DNA of 9,220 nt, from assembly GCA_030045295.1 (NCBI GenBank), contig JASIGD010000173.1, forward strand, positions 1 through 9,220. Direction: 5' to 3'. The DNA comes from Streptosporangiaceae bacterium. GTDB lineage: Bacteria; Actinomycetota; Actinomycetes; Streptosporangiales; Streptosporangiaceae. A program made the translations under genes and the position numbers. Every line of letters starts with the position of its first letter. Position 1 is the stretch's first letter. The notes under the pieces are model-generated. The model ran no database searches and was not told the origin of the DNA. It saw only the letters and a program-made list of their open reading frames with translations. This document shows, in pieces, positions 1 to 5,882 of this stretch.

Positions 1-1
1 C

Positions 2-748
2 GAGCAGCGCTGGCTGCCCGGGCTCGCCCGGCGGCTGCCCTTGCCGATCCCGTATCCCGAACGGACCGGGGTACCCGGCTGCGGGTACCCGTACTACTGG
101 AGCGTGGTGCCCTACCTGCCGGGCGTGCCCGCGGCGCAGGCCAGCTGGTTCGACCCGGCCGGAGCCGCCGTCGCCGTCGGCGGATTCCTGGGTGCCCTGC
201 ACGTGCCCGCCCCGGCGGACGCGCCGGCCAACCCGTCCCGCGGCGTCCCGCTGGCGGAGCGCGCCGGCACCTTCGCGGCCAACCTCGCTCTGATCGGCGG
301 CCAGGATCAAGCCGACCGGGACGCGGTGCTGCGCGTGCGGGACGGGGTGCTGCGCGTCTGGGACGCGGCGCTCGCGGCCCCCCGCTACGACGGCCCGCCG
401 GTGTGGTTGCACGGCGACCTGCATCCGGCGAACATCCTGGTAAACGACGGCCAGGTCAGCGGCGTGATCGACTTCGGCGACATCACCGCGGGCGACCCAG
501 CCGGCGACCTGTCGGTGGCCTGGATGCTGCTCCCGCTCGACTGCCGGGCTGACTTCTGGTCGGCCTACCAGGCAGCCGGCGGCGCCAGCGGGCTGGTTGA
601 CGACGCCCTGTGGGCGCGGGCCAGAGGCTGGGCACTGAACCTCGCGGTCGTGTTCCTGGCCCACTCGGAAGATAATCCGGTACTCCGGGACGTCGGCCGC
701 CGCACCCTCAGCGCGGTGCTGGAGGACCAGCGCGGACCGGTGGGGTAA
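2..748 (+). CDS. Aminoglycoside phosphotransferase-family kinase, 5' truncated by window
   Basis: The frame is open from base 2, so the gene begins before the window and only the C-terminal ~248 residues are seen. A TTG at 41 is in frame but the homologous-looking reading continues upstream of it, so it is not taken as the start. The Brenner motif HGDLHPANIL starts at 410 and carries the catalytic Asp. The metal-binding motif IDFGD follows, its Asp codon at 470, then the family-typical run DPAGDLSVAWMLLP. The fold is that of the APH/choline-kinase group (Pfam APH), ATP-dependent phosphotransferases for small hydroxylated molecules. The substrate cannot be told from sequence, and many actinobacterial members are not resistance enzymes. 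The C-terminus after the LAHSEDNPVL helix looks full length. It stops with TAA, and the same frame then continues into a PhzF relic. Confidence 0.88.
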   Translation, partial: EQRWLPGLARRLPLPIPYPERTGVPGCGYPYYWSVVPYLPGVPAAQASWFDPAGAAVAVGGFLGALHVPAPADAPANPSRGVPLAERAGTFAANLALIGGQDQADRDAVLRVRDGVLRVWDAALAAPRYDGPPVWLHGDLHPANILVNDGQVSGVIDFGDITAGDPAGDLSVAWMLLPLDCRADFWSAYQAAGGASGLVDDALWARARGWALNLAVVFLAHSEDNPVLRDVGRRTLSAVLEDQRGPVG

Positions 749-904
749 GAGCCGACCGCTGGGCGGCTGGCCGCGCCGTACGTGGCCACCCAGGGAGCCG
801 CGCTTGGCCGCCGCGGCCGCGTACACGTGTCCCAGGACGACGACGGCCAGGTCTGGGTCGGCGGCGGGACCGTCACCTGTGTCACCGGCAGCGTGGCGCT
901 GTAG
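749..904 (+). pseudogene. C-terminal relic of a PhzF-family (phenazine biosynthesis-like) isomerase
   Basis: Directly after the kinase TAA, in the same frame, 51 codons read to a TAG at 902. They contain YVATQGAALGRRGRVHV, then VWVGGGTVTCVTGSVAL. This is the characteristic end of PhzF/diaminopimelate-epimerase-fold proteins: a 'QG..lGR.gRv.v' strand pair, a VGG turn and a terminal 'v.G.l' strand. The family is about 260-300 residues long, so only the last sixth remains. The N-terminal region with the catalytic Glu is absent, and I see no start codon with a ribosome binding site. I read it as the stump of a gene whose 5' part was deleted or replaced. The family assignment is by pattern recognition only. 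The remaining 218 nt up to the transporter start show no gene. Confidence 0.68.
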
Positions 905-1057
905 CCGTCCGGCGGGTAATGGCAGTCAAGACGGACAGCGTCACCCGTGCCGCGCAGGACTGCCCGGCTCAACAGTGCGGGCCAGGTGAGCGCCATGATG
1001 CCCGCTCATCAAGGCGGCGTGAGGTCGACTGCGTCGGCGCCGCCAGCCAACATCGGG

Positions 1058-1089
1058 GTGACACATCTGACGGTATGTTCAGGTAGCGT
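1058..1089 (+). promoter_or_regulatory. Possible promoter of the MFS gene
   Basis: GTGACA (1058-1063) and TAGCGT (1084-1089) are separated by 20 nt and lie 34 nt upstream of the GTG start. TAGCGT fits the actinobacterial TAGNNT type of -10 box, but a 20-nt spacer is long for the housekeeping sigma factor. The same TGAC...TAGCGTG pair at identical spacing occurs before the 59-residue gene at 8849. Confidence 0.25.
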
Positions 1090-1122
1090 GCCGACCAGCG
1101 AGGATGAATCGGTGGAGGTGTC

Positions 1123-2337
1123 GTGTCCGGGGTGGCCCGGCTGAGGCTGTCGCGCCGCATGTTCGCCTTGTTGGCGTTCGTGTGTGCGGTCGTCCTGGTG
1201 GACACCGCGTTCTTCACCGCGCTGACTCCCCTGCTCCCCCACTATGTGCGGGTCGCCGGCCTGACGAAGGCCGGTGCCGGACTGCTGGTGGCGGCGTACC
1301 CGCTGGGCACCTTGGTCGGCGCGCTGCCGGGCGGCGTGCTCGCCGCCCGGGTGGGCTACCGCACCGTGGTCCTGCTCGGGCTGGCGCTGATGAGCGTGTC
1401 TACCTTGGCGTTCGGCCTGGCCGTTGCCCCGGCCGTCCTGGACGCGGCGCGTTTCGTCCAGGGCCTGGGCGGCGCCTGTACGTGGGCCGGGGCGCTGGCG
1501 TGGCTGGCGACCGCCGCCCCGCCCGAGCGGCGCGGTGAACTGCTGGGCACTGCCTTGGGCGCGGCGGTGGTCGGGGCGCTGTTCGGCCCCCTCGTCGGGA
1601 TTGCCGCCAGCCAGGTGGGCACTGGGCCCGCGTTCGCCGGCGCTGCCGTCGCCGGGACGGTCTTGATGGCGGCGGCGTTCGTGGTCCCGGCTCCCCATGC
1701 CTCCGCGCCGCAGGGGCTGCGCGCGGCCTGGCCGGCGATGCGCGACAGCCAGGTCTTCGCCGGAATGTGGCTGACGCTGCTGGCCGGTCTGGGCTTCGGC
1801 GTGGTGGACGTGCTCGAGCCGCTGCGGCTGAGCCGGCTCGGCGCGACGGCCGCCGTCATCGGAGCCACCTTCCTCGCCGCGGCAGCGATCGAGGCCGGCG
1901 TGGCCCCGCTGGCCGGCCGGCTGTCCGACCGCCGGGGCGCCCTGCAGCCCATCCGGCTCGCGCTGGCCGCGGCCGCCGCCGCCAGCCTGGTCATTCCGCT
2001 GCTGCCGTCAGTGTCCTGGCTGGTAGTCGTGCTCATCGCGGGCATGCCCTGTTACGGCGCGTTGTTCACGCCGGCCGCGGCCCTGCTCAGCGCCGGCGCC
2101 CATCGGCTGAGTCTGAATCAGGGGCTCGCGTTCGGCTTGGCCAATCTGGCCTGGGCCAGCGGGCAGGCCGTCGGCGCCGCGGCGAGCGGCGCCCTGGCCC
2201 AGGCAACCTCCGATGCCGTGCCTTATGCCCTGCTCGCCGCCACCTTGCTCGCAACACTGGCCAGCGCCCAGCGCAAGGCCCGCGCCGGACGCTGGGCCAG
2301 CGGCACCGGCCCCGCCGGGCCCAGCCCTGATCCGTAG
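1123..2337 (+). CDS. MFS transporter, drug:H+ antiporter (DHA1)-like
   Basis: Predicted 404-residue inner-membrane protein, the usual length for a 12-helix major facilitator. Hydrophobic segments begin at residue ~13 and fall into two six-helix halves joined by a loop around residues 190-205. MFS motif A is at ~70-81 ([12 protein letters not shown]), with a second-half counterpart [10 protein letters not shown] motif-B-like stretch RFVQGLGGA is at 110-118, and a motif-C-like GPLVG near 155-159 is typical of antiporters. These point to proton-coupled efflux of a small molecule; the substrate is unknown. The GTG at 1123 is chosen because of the purine-rich GGTGGAGG at 1111-1118, though its 4-nt spacing is short. 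The gene is flanked by two gene relics (PhzF upstream, VOC downstream in antisense), suggesting insertion or deletion events on both sides. Confidence 0.9.
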   Translation: MSGVARLRLSRRMFALLAFVCAVVLVDTAFFTALTPLLPHYVRVAGLTKAGAGLLVAAYPLGTLVGALPGGVLAARVGYRTVVLLGLALMSVSTLAFGLAVAPAVLDAARFVQGLGGACTWAGALAWLATAAPPERRGELLGTALGAAVVGALFGPLVGIAASQVGTGPAFAGAAVAGTVLMAAAFVVPAPHASAPQGLRAAWPAMRDSQVFAGMWLTLLAGLGFGVVDVLEPLRLSRLGATAAVIGATFLAAAAIEAGVAPLAGRLSDRRGALQPIRLALAAAAAASLVIPLLPSVSWLVVVLIAGMPCYGALFTPAAALLSAGAHRLSLNQGLAFGLANLAWASGQAVGAAASGALAQATSDAVPYALLAATLLATLASAQRKARAGRWASGTGPAGPSPDP

Positions 2338-2417
2338 TCAAGGACCGAGCACCAGAACCGGGCGAGACCGCTGGGGTCGGCGCAGTCAATCGCAAGCTCG
2401 GTGAACTTACTGGTCAT
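2334..2417 (-). pseudogene. N-terminal stump of a VOC/glyoxalase-family protein
   Basis: On the minus strand an ATG at 2417 opens a frame beginning MTSKF and continuing TELAIDCADPSGLARFW then CSVLDY. This is the standard N-terminus of glyoxalase-like (VOC) proteins: first beta strand, 'D(C/H)ADP..LA.FW...LG/DY' helix. A GGGAG lies 8 nt before the ATG on that strand. After LDY the resemblance stops abruptly at 2334, which coincides with the transporter TAG at 2335-2337. Beyond that the frame is only the antisense of the transporter, running open to a stop at 2223. The family is ~115-240 residues, so most of the gene has been removed. It follows the oxidoreductase stop by 28 nt, so it was probably the second gene of that operon. 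Confidence 0.72.
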
Positions 2418-2445
2418 GTCAGGAGCTCCCGGGTGCTGACGTGTG

Positions 2446-3081
2446 TCAGGCCGCACCGGTCAAGGACCGCGCCTTGGCCGGGCCGACGACCAGACCGTGA
2501 AGGTCGCCGCCCACCTCCAGCCGGCCCGACTGGCCGAGCCCGCCGGCCTTCACCGGCTCGAAGCCGGCCGTCCGGATCAACCGCCCGACCTGCTCGCCAG
2601 CACGATCATCGCCGGTCACGTAGAACAGCACCGCCGGCTCCGGAGACCGGTTGGCAGCGGACTCCAGCAGATTGGCCGGCAGGGTCCCGAACGCCATGGC
2701 CAGCCGCGCCCCGGCCGGCAACCACCCGGCTACCACCTCGCCAGAGGACTGCCCGTCCGGCAGGACACGCACGACGTTACCGTCCGCGTCGAGGCTGACC
2801 GGGTTGCTCGGCACGACCACGAGCTTGTCCGCCAGCGGGCCGCCGATCTGGTCGATGACGCCCTTCAGCACGGTAAACCGCAGCGCCAGCACCACGGCAC
2901 CGGCGCCCTGCACCGCCTCGCGATTGCCGGCCGCGACGACCGCAGCGCCACCGATCCGCGCGGCCAGCGCTCGTGCCGACTCACTGTCGGCGCTTGACAG
3001 CCGCACGGTCTCGCCGCCTGAGGCGAGTCGGCGGGCGATCACCGATCCGATCACTCCAGTGCCGATGATCGCGGTAGTCAT
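2446..3081 (-). CDS. NADP/F420-type dinucleotide-binding oxidoreductase (F420_oxidored fold)
   Basis: Encodes 211 residues. The N-terminus is a Rossmann dinucleotide-binding motif, G7-T-G9-V-I-G12, followed by the helix SVIARRLA. It resembles COG2085/Pfam F420_oxidored proteins related to F420H2:NADP oxidoreductase. A mid-protein SNPVSLDADG (92-101) matches the 'NP' loop these proteins have before the helix-breaking FGTLPANLL segment (131-139). The likely role is cytosolic hydride transfer or reduction with NADP(H); whether it uses F420 cannot be decided, and the substrate is unknown. The ATG at 3081 is supported by AGGAGG at 3095-3090 with 8-nt spacing. Downstream lies the VOC stump, 28 nt after the stop. 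The SDR gene upstream on the same strand is 203 nt away, so a separate promoter is likely, although I cannot point to a convincing one. Confidence 0.85.
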   Translation of the reverse strand: MTTAIIGTGVIGSVIARRLASGGETVRLSSADSESARALAARIGGAAVVAAGNREAVQGAGAVVLALRFTVLKGVIDQIGGPLADKLVVVPSNPVSLDADGNVVRVLPDGQSSGEVVAGWLPAGARLAMAFGTLPANLLESAANRSPEPAVLFYVTGDDRAGEQVGRLIRTAGFEPVKAGGLGQSGRLEVGGDLHGLVVGPAKARSLTGAA

Positions 3082-3195
3082 GACCGAAACCTCCTCAGCG
3101 TCACAGTACTCACAACAACGCCGGCGTGTTCATGTCCAAGCCCGCGGCCAGCAGCCGTCCTGGCCGCGTCGGCAGGCAGCGATGCCGGCCTGGCG

Positions 3196-3210
3196 GCCGT
3201 CACGGACGGC
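3196..3210. terminator. GC-rich perfect hairpin in the SDR/oxidoreductase gap
   Basis: GCCGTC-ACG-GACGGC forms a 6-bp perfect stem with a 3-nt loop, 75 nt past the SDR stop on the minus strand. There is no T-run on either side, so it is at best a non-canonical terminator or pause site. The rest of the 203-nt gap (3082-3284) shows only the oxidoreductase ribosome binding site. Confidence 0.25.
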
Positions 3211-3284
3211 GCGCGCAGCGGCCGTAGTGGACATTCACCCAAGTCTGGCGATGCATACCCCCCACGGCGTGGTCGGCTGGCTGG

Positions 3285-4070
3285 CTACTTAGCCAGGCAG
3301 CCCCCGTCGGCTACCAGGGTCTGGCCTGTCACGTAGTCGGAGGCGGCCGAGGCGAGGAAGAGCGCGGGGCCTTTAATCTCCGCGGCCTCGGCGATCCGGC
3401 CCATCGGGATGAAGGCAGTGATCATGGCCCGGACCTGCGGGTCGTCGATCGCGCCGCGGCTCAGGTTGGTCTGATAAAAGCCTGGGCACAGCGCGTTGAC
3501 CTGGATTCCCTGCTTGGCGTACTCGAGCCCGAGCTCGCGGGTCAAGTTGACCACGGCGCCCTTGGCCGCGTTATAGGCCAGCGCCGGGAACAGACTGGAG
3601 GACCCGGCCAGGCCCCACATCGACGCAATATTGATGATCTTGCCGGACTGCTGGCGGACCATGACCTTCAGCGCTTCCCGCGCGCAGAAGAACACGCCAT
3701 CCAGGTCCACGGCCAGCACGGCGCGCCAGTCGGCGGTCGGGTACTGGTGGAGCAGCAGGGCCTGCGGGTCGGCGATTCCGGCATTGTTGAACAAGATGTC
3801 CAGCCTGCCCAGAACCTCCACGGTGCGCGTCACCATCGCCCCGACCTCGGCCTCCACGGTGACGTCACAGCCGATCGCCGCACCGCGCCGGCCCAGTCCC
3901 TCCACTGCCGCAGCCGCCGCCTCGGCCGACTCCTTATCGATGTCCGCGCAGGCCACGTCCGCGCCGGCCTCTGCCATCACCTCACTGAACTGCCTGCCCA
4001 GGCCGCTGCCAGCCCCAGTGACCAGCGCGACCTTGCCGTCCAGGCTGAACAGATCCACCGGATTACTCAT
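3285..4070 (-). CDS. Short-chain dehydrogenase/reductase (classical SDR)
   Basis: Encodes 261 residues, a normal length for a classical SDR that oxidises or reduces an alcohol/ketone pair with NAD(P). The cofactor motif TGAGSGLG gives G19-xxx-G23-x-G25. NNAG is at 95-98, the catalytic Ser is S150, and the Y166-xxx-K170 pair lies in YNAAK. Asp43 at the end of the second strand suggests NAD(H) preference. The helix-4 position that is usually Asn in the N-S-Y-K tetrad reads VDLDGVF, with Asp122. The terminal VADGG segment is present. The ATG at 4070 is preferred over an upstream in-frame start at 4259: it has GAGGGA a few bases before it, and SDR homology begins just after it, while the extra 63 codons look unlike any SDR N-terminus. 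Substrate unknown. Confidence 0.9.
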   Translation of the reverse strand: MSNPVDLFSLDGKVALVTGAGSGLGRQFSEVMAEAGADVACADIDKESAEAAAAAVEGLGRRGAAIGCDVTVEAEVGAMVTRTVEVLGRLDILFNNAGIADPQALLLHQYPTADWRAVLAVDLDGVFFCAREALKVMVRQQSGKIINIASMWGLAGSSSLFPALAYNAAKGAVVNLTRELGLEYAKQGIQVNALCPGFYQTNLSRGAIDDPQVRAMITAFIPMGRIAEAAEIKGPALFLASAASDYVTGQTLVADGGCLAK

Positions 4071-4381
4071 AGCTTCCCTCACTACCTCCCGTCCCACGCT
4101 TACCTCCCTGGGTACTCCCCGCCGCGCCGTCGCGGAAGAGGCAAAATCCGGTGTTGAGCAGCACCACAACCACGGCGGTCCACCGCACCATGCCAACCAC
4201 AAGCCGGCCAGCCGCCGGCGGCCGAGGCAAGCTTCTGACGGCACCGCCGACCTGGGCAACGGCCCACCCGGCCAGCGTTACGGGATGAAGACTGGAGTGC
4301 GGCCCTGGATCGGCCGGGCCGGCAACCCGCGCTCAAACCACTCACAGGCAGCCGCTTCGACCGTGCAGGACCGAGGCATGC
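4071..4381. other. Intergenic region upstream of the SDR gene
   Basis: These 311 nt lie between the 49-codon gene and the SDR start on the minus strand. They contain the SDR ribosome binding site (GGGAGG and GAGGGA near 4075-4092, minus strand) and presumably its promoter, which I cannot identify. A 33-codon minus-strand ORF (4379-4278) begins 2 nt after the stop of the 49-codon gene but has no ribosome binding site. Otherwise nothing is recognisable. Confidence 0.5.
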
Positions 4382-4531
4382 TCAGCCGACGTCCAGTTGC
4401 TCGTTTTTGTTCGGCACTTTGATGACGTCCTTCTTGCGCCTGCCATCGGGGCCGAAGCCCTGCTGAGGGCACCATGCCAGCGGCGGCCGGGCCTTGGCGC
4501 ATGCAGGGGTACGGAAGTTCGGCGCGGACAT
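4382..4531 (-). CDS. Small 49-residue protein, translationally coupled to the DUF1707 gene
   Basis: The ATG at 4531-4529 shares one base with the TGA stop (4533-4531) of the DUF1707 gene, giving a TGATG overlap. It has a strong GGAGG 8 nt upstream that lies inside the DUF1707 coding end. The 49 codons end at TGA 4384-4382, and about four fifths end in G or C, as expected for real coding sequence here. The protein starts MSAPNFRTPAC, has cysteines at 11 and 21, and a basic, soluble C-terminal half containing GFGPDGRRKKDVI. There is no signal peptide or membrane segment. I do not recognise a family. The overlap implies co-expression, and perhaps joint function, with the DUF1707 membrane protein. 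Confidence rests on start context and codon use, not on homology. Confidence 0.5.
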   Translation of the reverse strand: MSAPNFRTPACAKARPPLAWCPQQGFGPDGRRKKDVIKVPNKNEQLDVG

Positions 4532-5061
4532 CAACACCACCTCCAGCCTCGGCCCCGGTCAGAAGGCACTCTTACCAGCCCTCGCGCTGCGGCCTGGACG
4601 ACGAGCATCGCCCCCAGAAGGATCACCCCTGGCCGCGGCCCGGCGGGCACGAGCGTAACGCCGAAGACCACCAGGAGCAGGCCAGCAACCAGGACCCTGG
4701 GCCACTGGCGGACCCGCACGGTCCGCGCGATTGAACGACCGTGAGTAGGCTGGCTAGCCAGAACGGGGGGCGCGGGCGGCGCGGCAAAGTCCCGGCTGCG
4801 CGACCGGGCTCTGGCCGGCCCGGCGGGGATGTCCGCGGTGACTGCGGCCAGCTCAGCATAGGTCCGCGACGTCAACGCCTGGCCCACCCCCACGTCAAAC
4901 GTGTCCTTGCTCAGCCACCCCCTGGCGAACGCAACCTTCAGCGCGTCGATGACCTGCTCCCGGTCTGCATCAGCTGCACGCAGATGACCGCAGCCCGGCG
5001 CGCTCTCGTCTCCCGCCCCTGCCGTCACGGAGCCTCCCATGAGGACGATGGAAGGAAGCAT
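4531..5061 (-). CDS. DUF1707 domain membrane protein
   Basis: Encodes up to 176 residues. The segment beginning LRAADADREQVIDALKVAF (residues ~27-45), followed by GWLSKDTFDVGVGQALTSRT and then AELAAVTADIP, is the DUF1707 (SHOCT-like) domain widespread in actinobacteria. It is normally placed just before membrane helices. A Pro/Arg-rich linker follows, then two hydrophobic segments (~119-140 and ~144-161) and a short basic tail ending WRWC. It is probably a membrane-anchored protein with the DUF1707 domain in the cytosol; its biochemical function is not known. The start is uncertain. ATG 5061 and ATG 5040 have no ribosome binding site, whereas GTG 5028 follows GGGAGG by 4 nt and would give 165 residues, closer to where this domain usually starts. 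The stop overlaps the next small gene. Confidence 0.82.
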   Translation of the reverse strand: MLPSIVLMGGSVTAGAGDESAPGCGHLRAADADREQVIDALKVAFARGWLSKDTFDVGVGQALTSRTYAELAAVTADIPAGPARARSRSRDFAAPPAPPVLASQPTHGRSIARTVRVRQWPRVLVAGLLLVVFGVTLVPAGPRPGVILLGAMLVVQAAARGLVRVPSDRGRGWRWC

Positions 5062-5064
5062 AAC

Positions 5065-5139
5065 GTGACTGCTGAGTTACCGCATCCGTGCGCCTGCTGC
5101 GTCCCGGCGAAGGTCGGCACCGTCCGCGACCTGGGTTAG
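5065..5139 (+). CDS. Possible cysteine-rich 24-codon ORF or leader peptide
   Basis: A GTG at 5065 follows GGAAGGA with about 8-nt spacing and opens 24 codons to a TAG at 5137-5139. The peptide contains the cluster HPCACC (three Cys in four positions) and one rare TTA codon. Its stop codon falls in the loop region of a perfect hairpin (5130-5145), immediately followed by a second perfect hairpin. The arrangement resembles a leader peptide with attenuator-like structures. No gene begins close downstream (the next plus-strand gene is at 5558), and no homolog is recognised. It may simply be chance. Confidence 0.2.
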   Translation: MTAELPHPCACCVPAKVGTVRDLG

Positions 5140-5163
5140 CCCAGGGCCAGCGCAAGAGCTGGC
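5130..5163. terminator. Two abutting perfect hairpins
   Basis: CCTGGG-TTAG-CCCAGG (5130-5145) is followed with no gap by GCCAGC-GCAAGA-GCTGGC (5146-5163). Both stems are perfect 6-bp stems. There is no T-run, so this is not a classic intrinsic terminator. It could be a tandem-hairpin terminator, an attenuator for the short ORF that ends inside it, or structural DNA next to the DnaA-box-like cluster. Confidence 0.4.
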
Positions 5164-5202
5164 TCCTATCACGCCAGCCCCGGGGGCACAAGGGTAGCGT
5201 CC

Positions 5203-5360
5203 TGTGTACAAGCCTGTGGATGATTTGGGTAAACATACCGGTCAGCTGCTGTCTGACTGTGGACGGGCGTGGCTGTGGAAAAGTGGATAACCTGTGAAAC
5301 GCCAGCGTTACCTAGGTCGCGGGTCTTCCGCCGCGTGCACAAGCCAGCAAGGTTTCCACA
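5203..5360. promoter_or_regulatory. Cluster of DnaA-box-like nonamers
   Basis: Compared with TGTGGATAA (reverse of TTATCCACA), the plus strand carries TGTGGATGA at 5215-5223, TGTGGAAAA at 5274-5282 and AGTGGATAA at 5282-5290 (8/9 each). TGTGGACGG at 5258-5266 and TGTGTACAA at 5203-5211 are 7/9. GTTTCCACA at 5352-5360 is a 7/9 copy on the other strand. None is a perfect match. The segment lies in a gene-free stretch beside strong hairpins. No dnaA, dnaN, rpmH, repA or parAB is in the window, so this may be a minor DnaA-binding or regulatory site, or the relic of a plasmid origin. The rest of 5062-5557 shows no gene I can support. Confidence 0.35.
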
Positions 5361-5557
5361 GTGCAGCCTGTGCGTTGTTCCAGCGACAGGCATACGGACA
5401 ACCCCTGCCTCGATTCAGGCCGGAACGCGAGCGGAGATCTACTTGACCGTGTATGCCCTCGACTAGGCCCCCAGGCCGCAACGCGGGATAGTGGAGTATC
5501 ACGCTCATGGCGGCCGACCCCGCGATGGCGTGTCCGGCTATCGGTGTGGGGTGACCC

Positions 5558-5857
5558 ATGTGGGACAACGTGGCCTGCCTGGTCGGCGCTCACGACTGGT
5601 CTGGGTGGGAAGTTCCAGACCCGCAGCAGCCCTGCGACCAAGCCCGGATCTGCGCTCGCTGCCTGTGCACGCAGAAGTCGGATGATCGCGTATGGGGCAA
5701 GATGGCCTGCCTTATAGGTGCTCACGACTGGTCTGATTGGGTGGTGCCGGACCTACGGCAACCGCGGGAACAGGTCCGGACGTGCGCTCGCTGCCTGCGT
5801 ACCAAGGATAAGGCTGTTCCGGTCCCCGAAAGTGCGTGGACACAGAGGCTGGGGTAA
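5558..5857 (+). CDS. Duplicated zinc-ribbon-like small protein
   Basis: Encodes 99 residues made of two tandem 44-residue units with almost the same pattern: W-x2-V/M-A-C-L-x-G-A-H-D-W-S-x-W, then R-x-C-A-R-C-L-x-T-K/Q. The likely metal ligands recur at exact spacing: C7/H12/C32/C35 in unit 1 and C51/H56/C76/C79 in unit 2. Two more cysteines of unit 1 (C26, C37) are Arg in unit 2. Each unit looks like a small treble-clef or zinc-ribbon knuckle binding one metal ion. There is no membrane segment or signal. The ATG at 5558 is the first start after an in-frame TGA at 5552 and follows GGGG by 6 nt. Function unknown: it could bind nucleic acid or protein partners. It converges on the lipoprotein gene, 25 nt away. 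Confidence 0.72.
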   Translation: MWDNVACLVGAHDWSGWEVPDPQQPCDQARICARCLCTQKSDDRVWGKMACLIGAHDWSDWVVPDLRQPREQVRTCARCLRTKDKAVPVPESAWTQRLG

Positions 5858-5882
5858 CCACGCTGTAGTCGCAATCAAGTGG

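Noticed and set aside
996..1011. TGATG-N6-CATCA inverted repeat upstream of the MFS gene as an operator
   Set aside because: Only 5-bp arms, more than 110 nt from the start, and no regulator gene adjacent.
1009..2045. Long open frames antisense to the MFS gene, and other plus-strand frames inside it
   Set aside because: High-GC DNA keeps shadow frames open. These translations are Arg/Ala/Pro/Gly-rich without motifs, whereas the MFS frame has clear family signatures.
3098..3115. AGTACT-containing near-palindrome upstream of the oxidoreductase as an HxlR-type operator
   Set aside because: The arms match poorly and no HxlR regulator is nearby. AGTACT alone is common.
3105..3140. Minus-strand GHEHAGVV resembling the zinc alcohol dehydrogenase signature
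   Set aside because: The residues before and after it have no dehydrogenase resemblance, and it falls in an intergenic region; eight residues are not enough.
4071..4259. 63-codon N-terminal extension of the SDR gene
   Set aside because: Open in frame, but with Trp/Cys-rich sequence unlike any SDR, while ATG 4070 has a good ribosome binding site directly before the normal SDR N-terminus.
5312..5725. 137-codon minus-strand frame over the zinc-ribbon gene
   Set aside because: Antisense to the duplicated CxxC gene, with no recognisable motif and no supported start.
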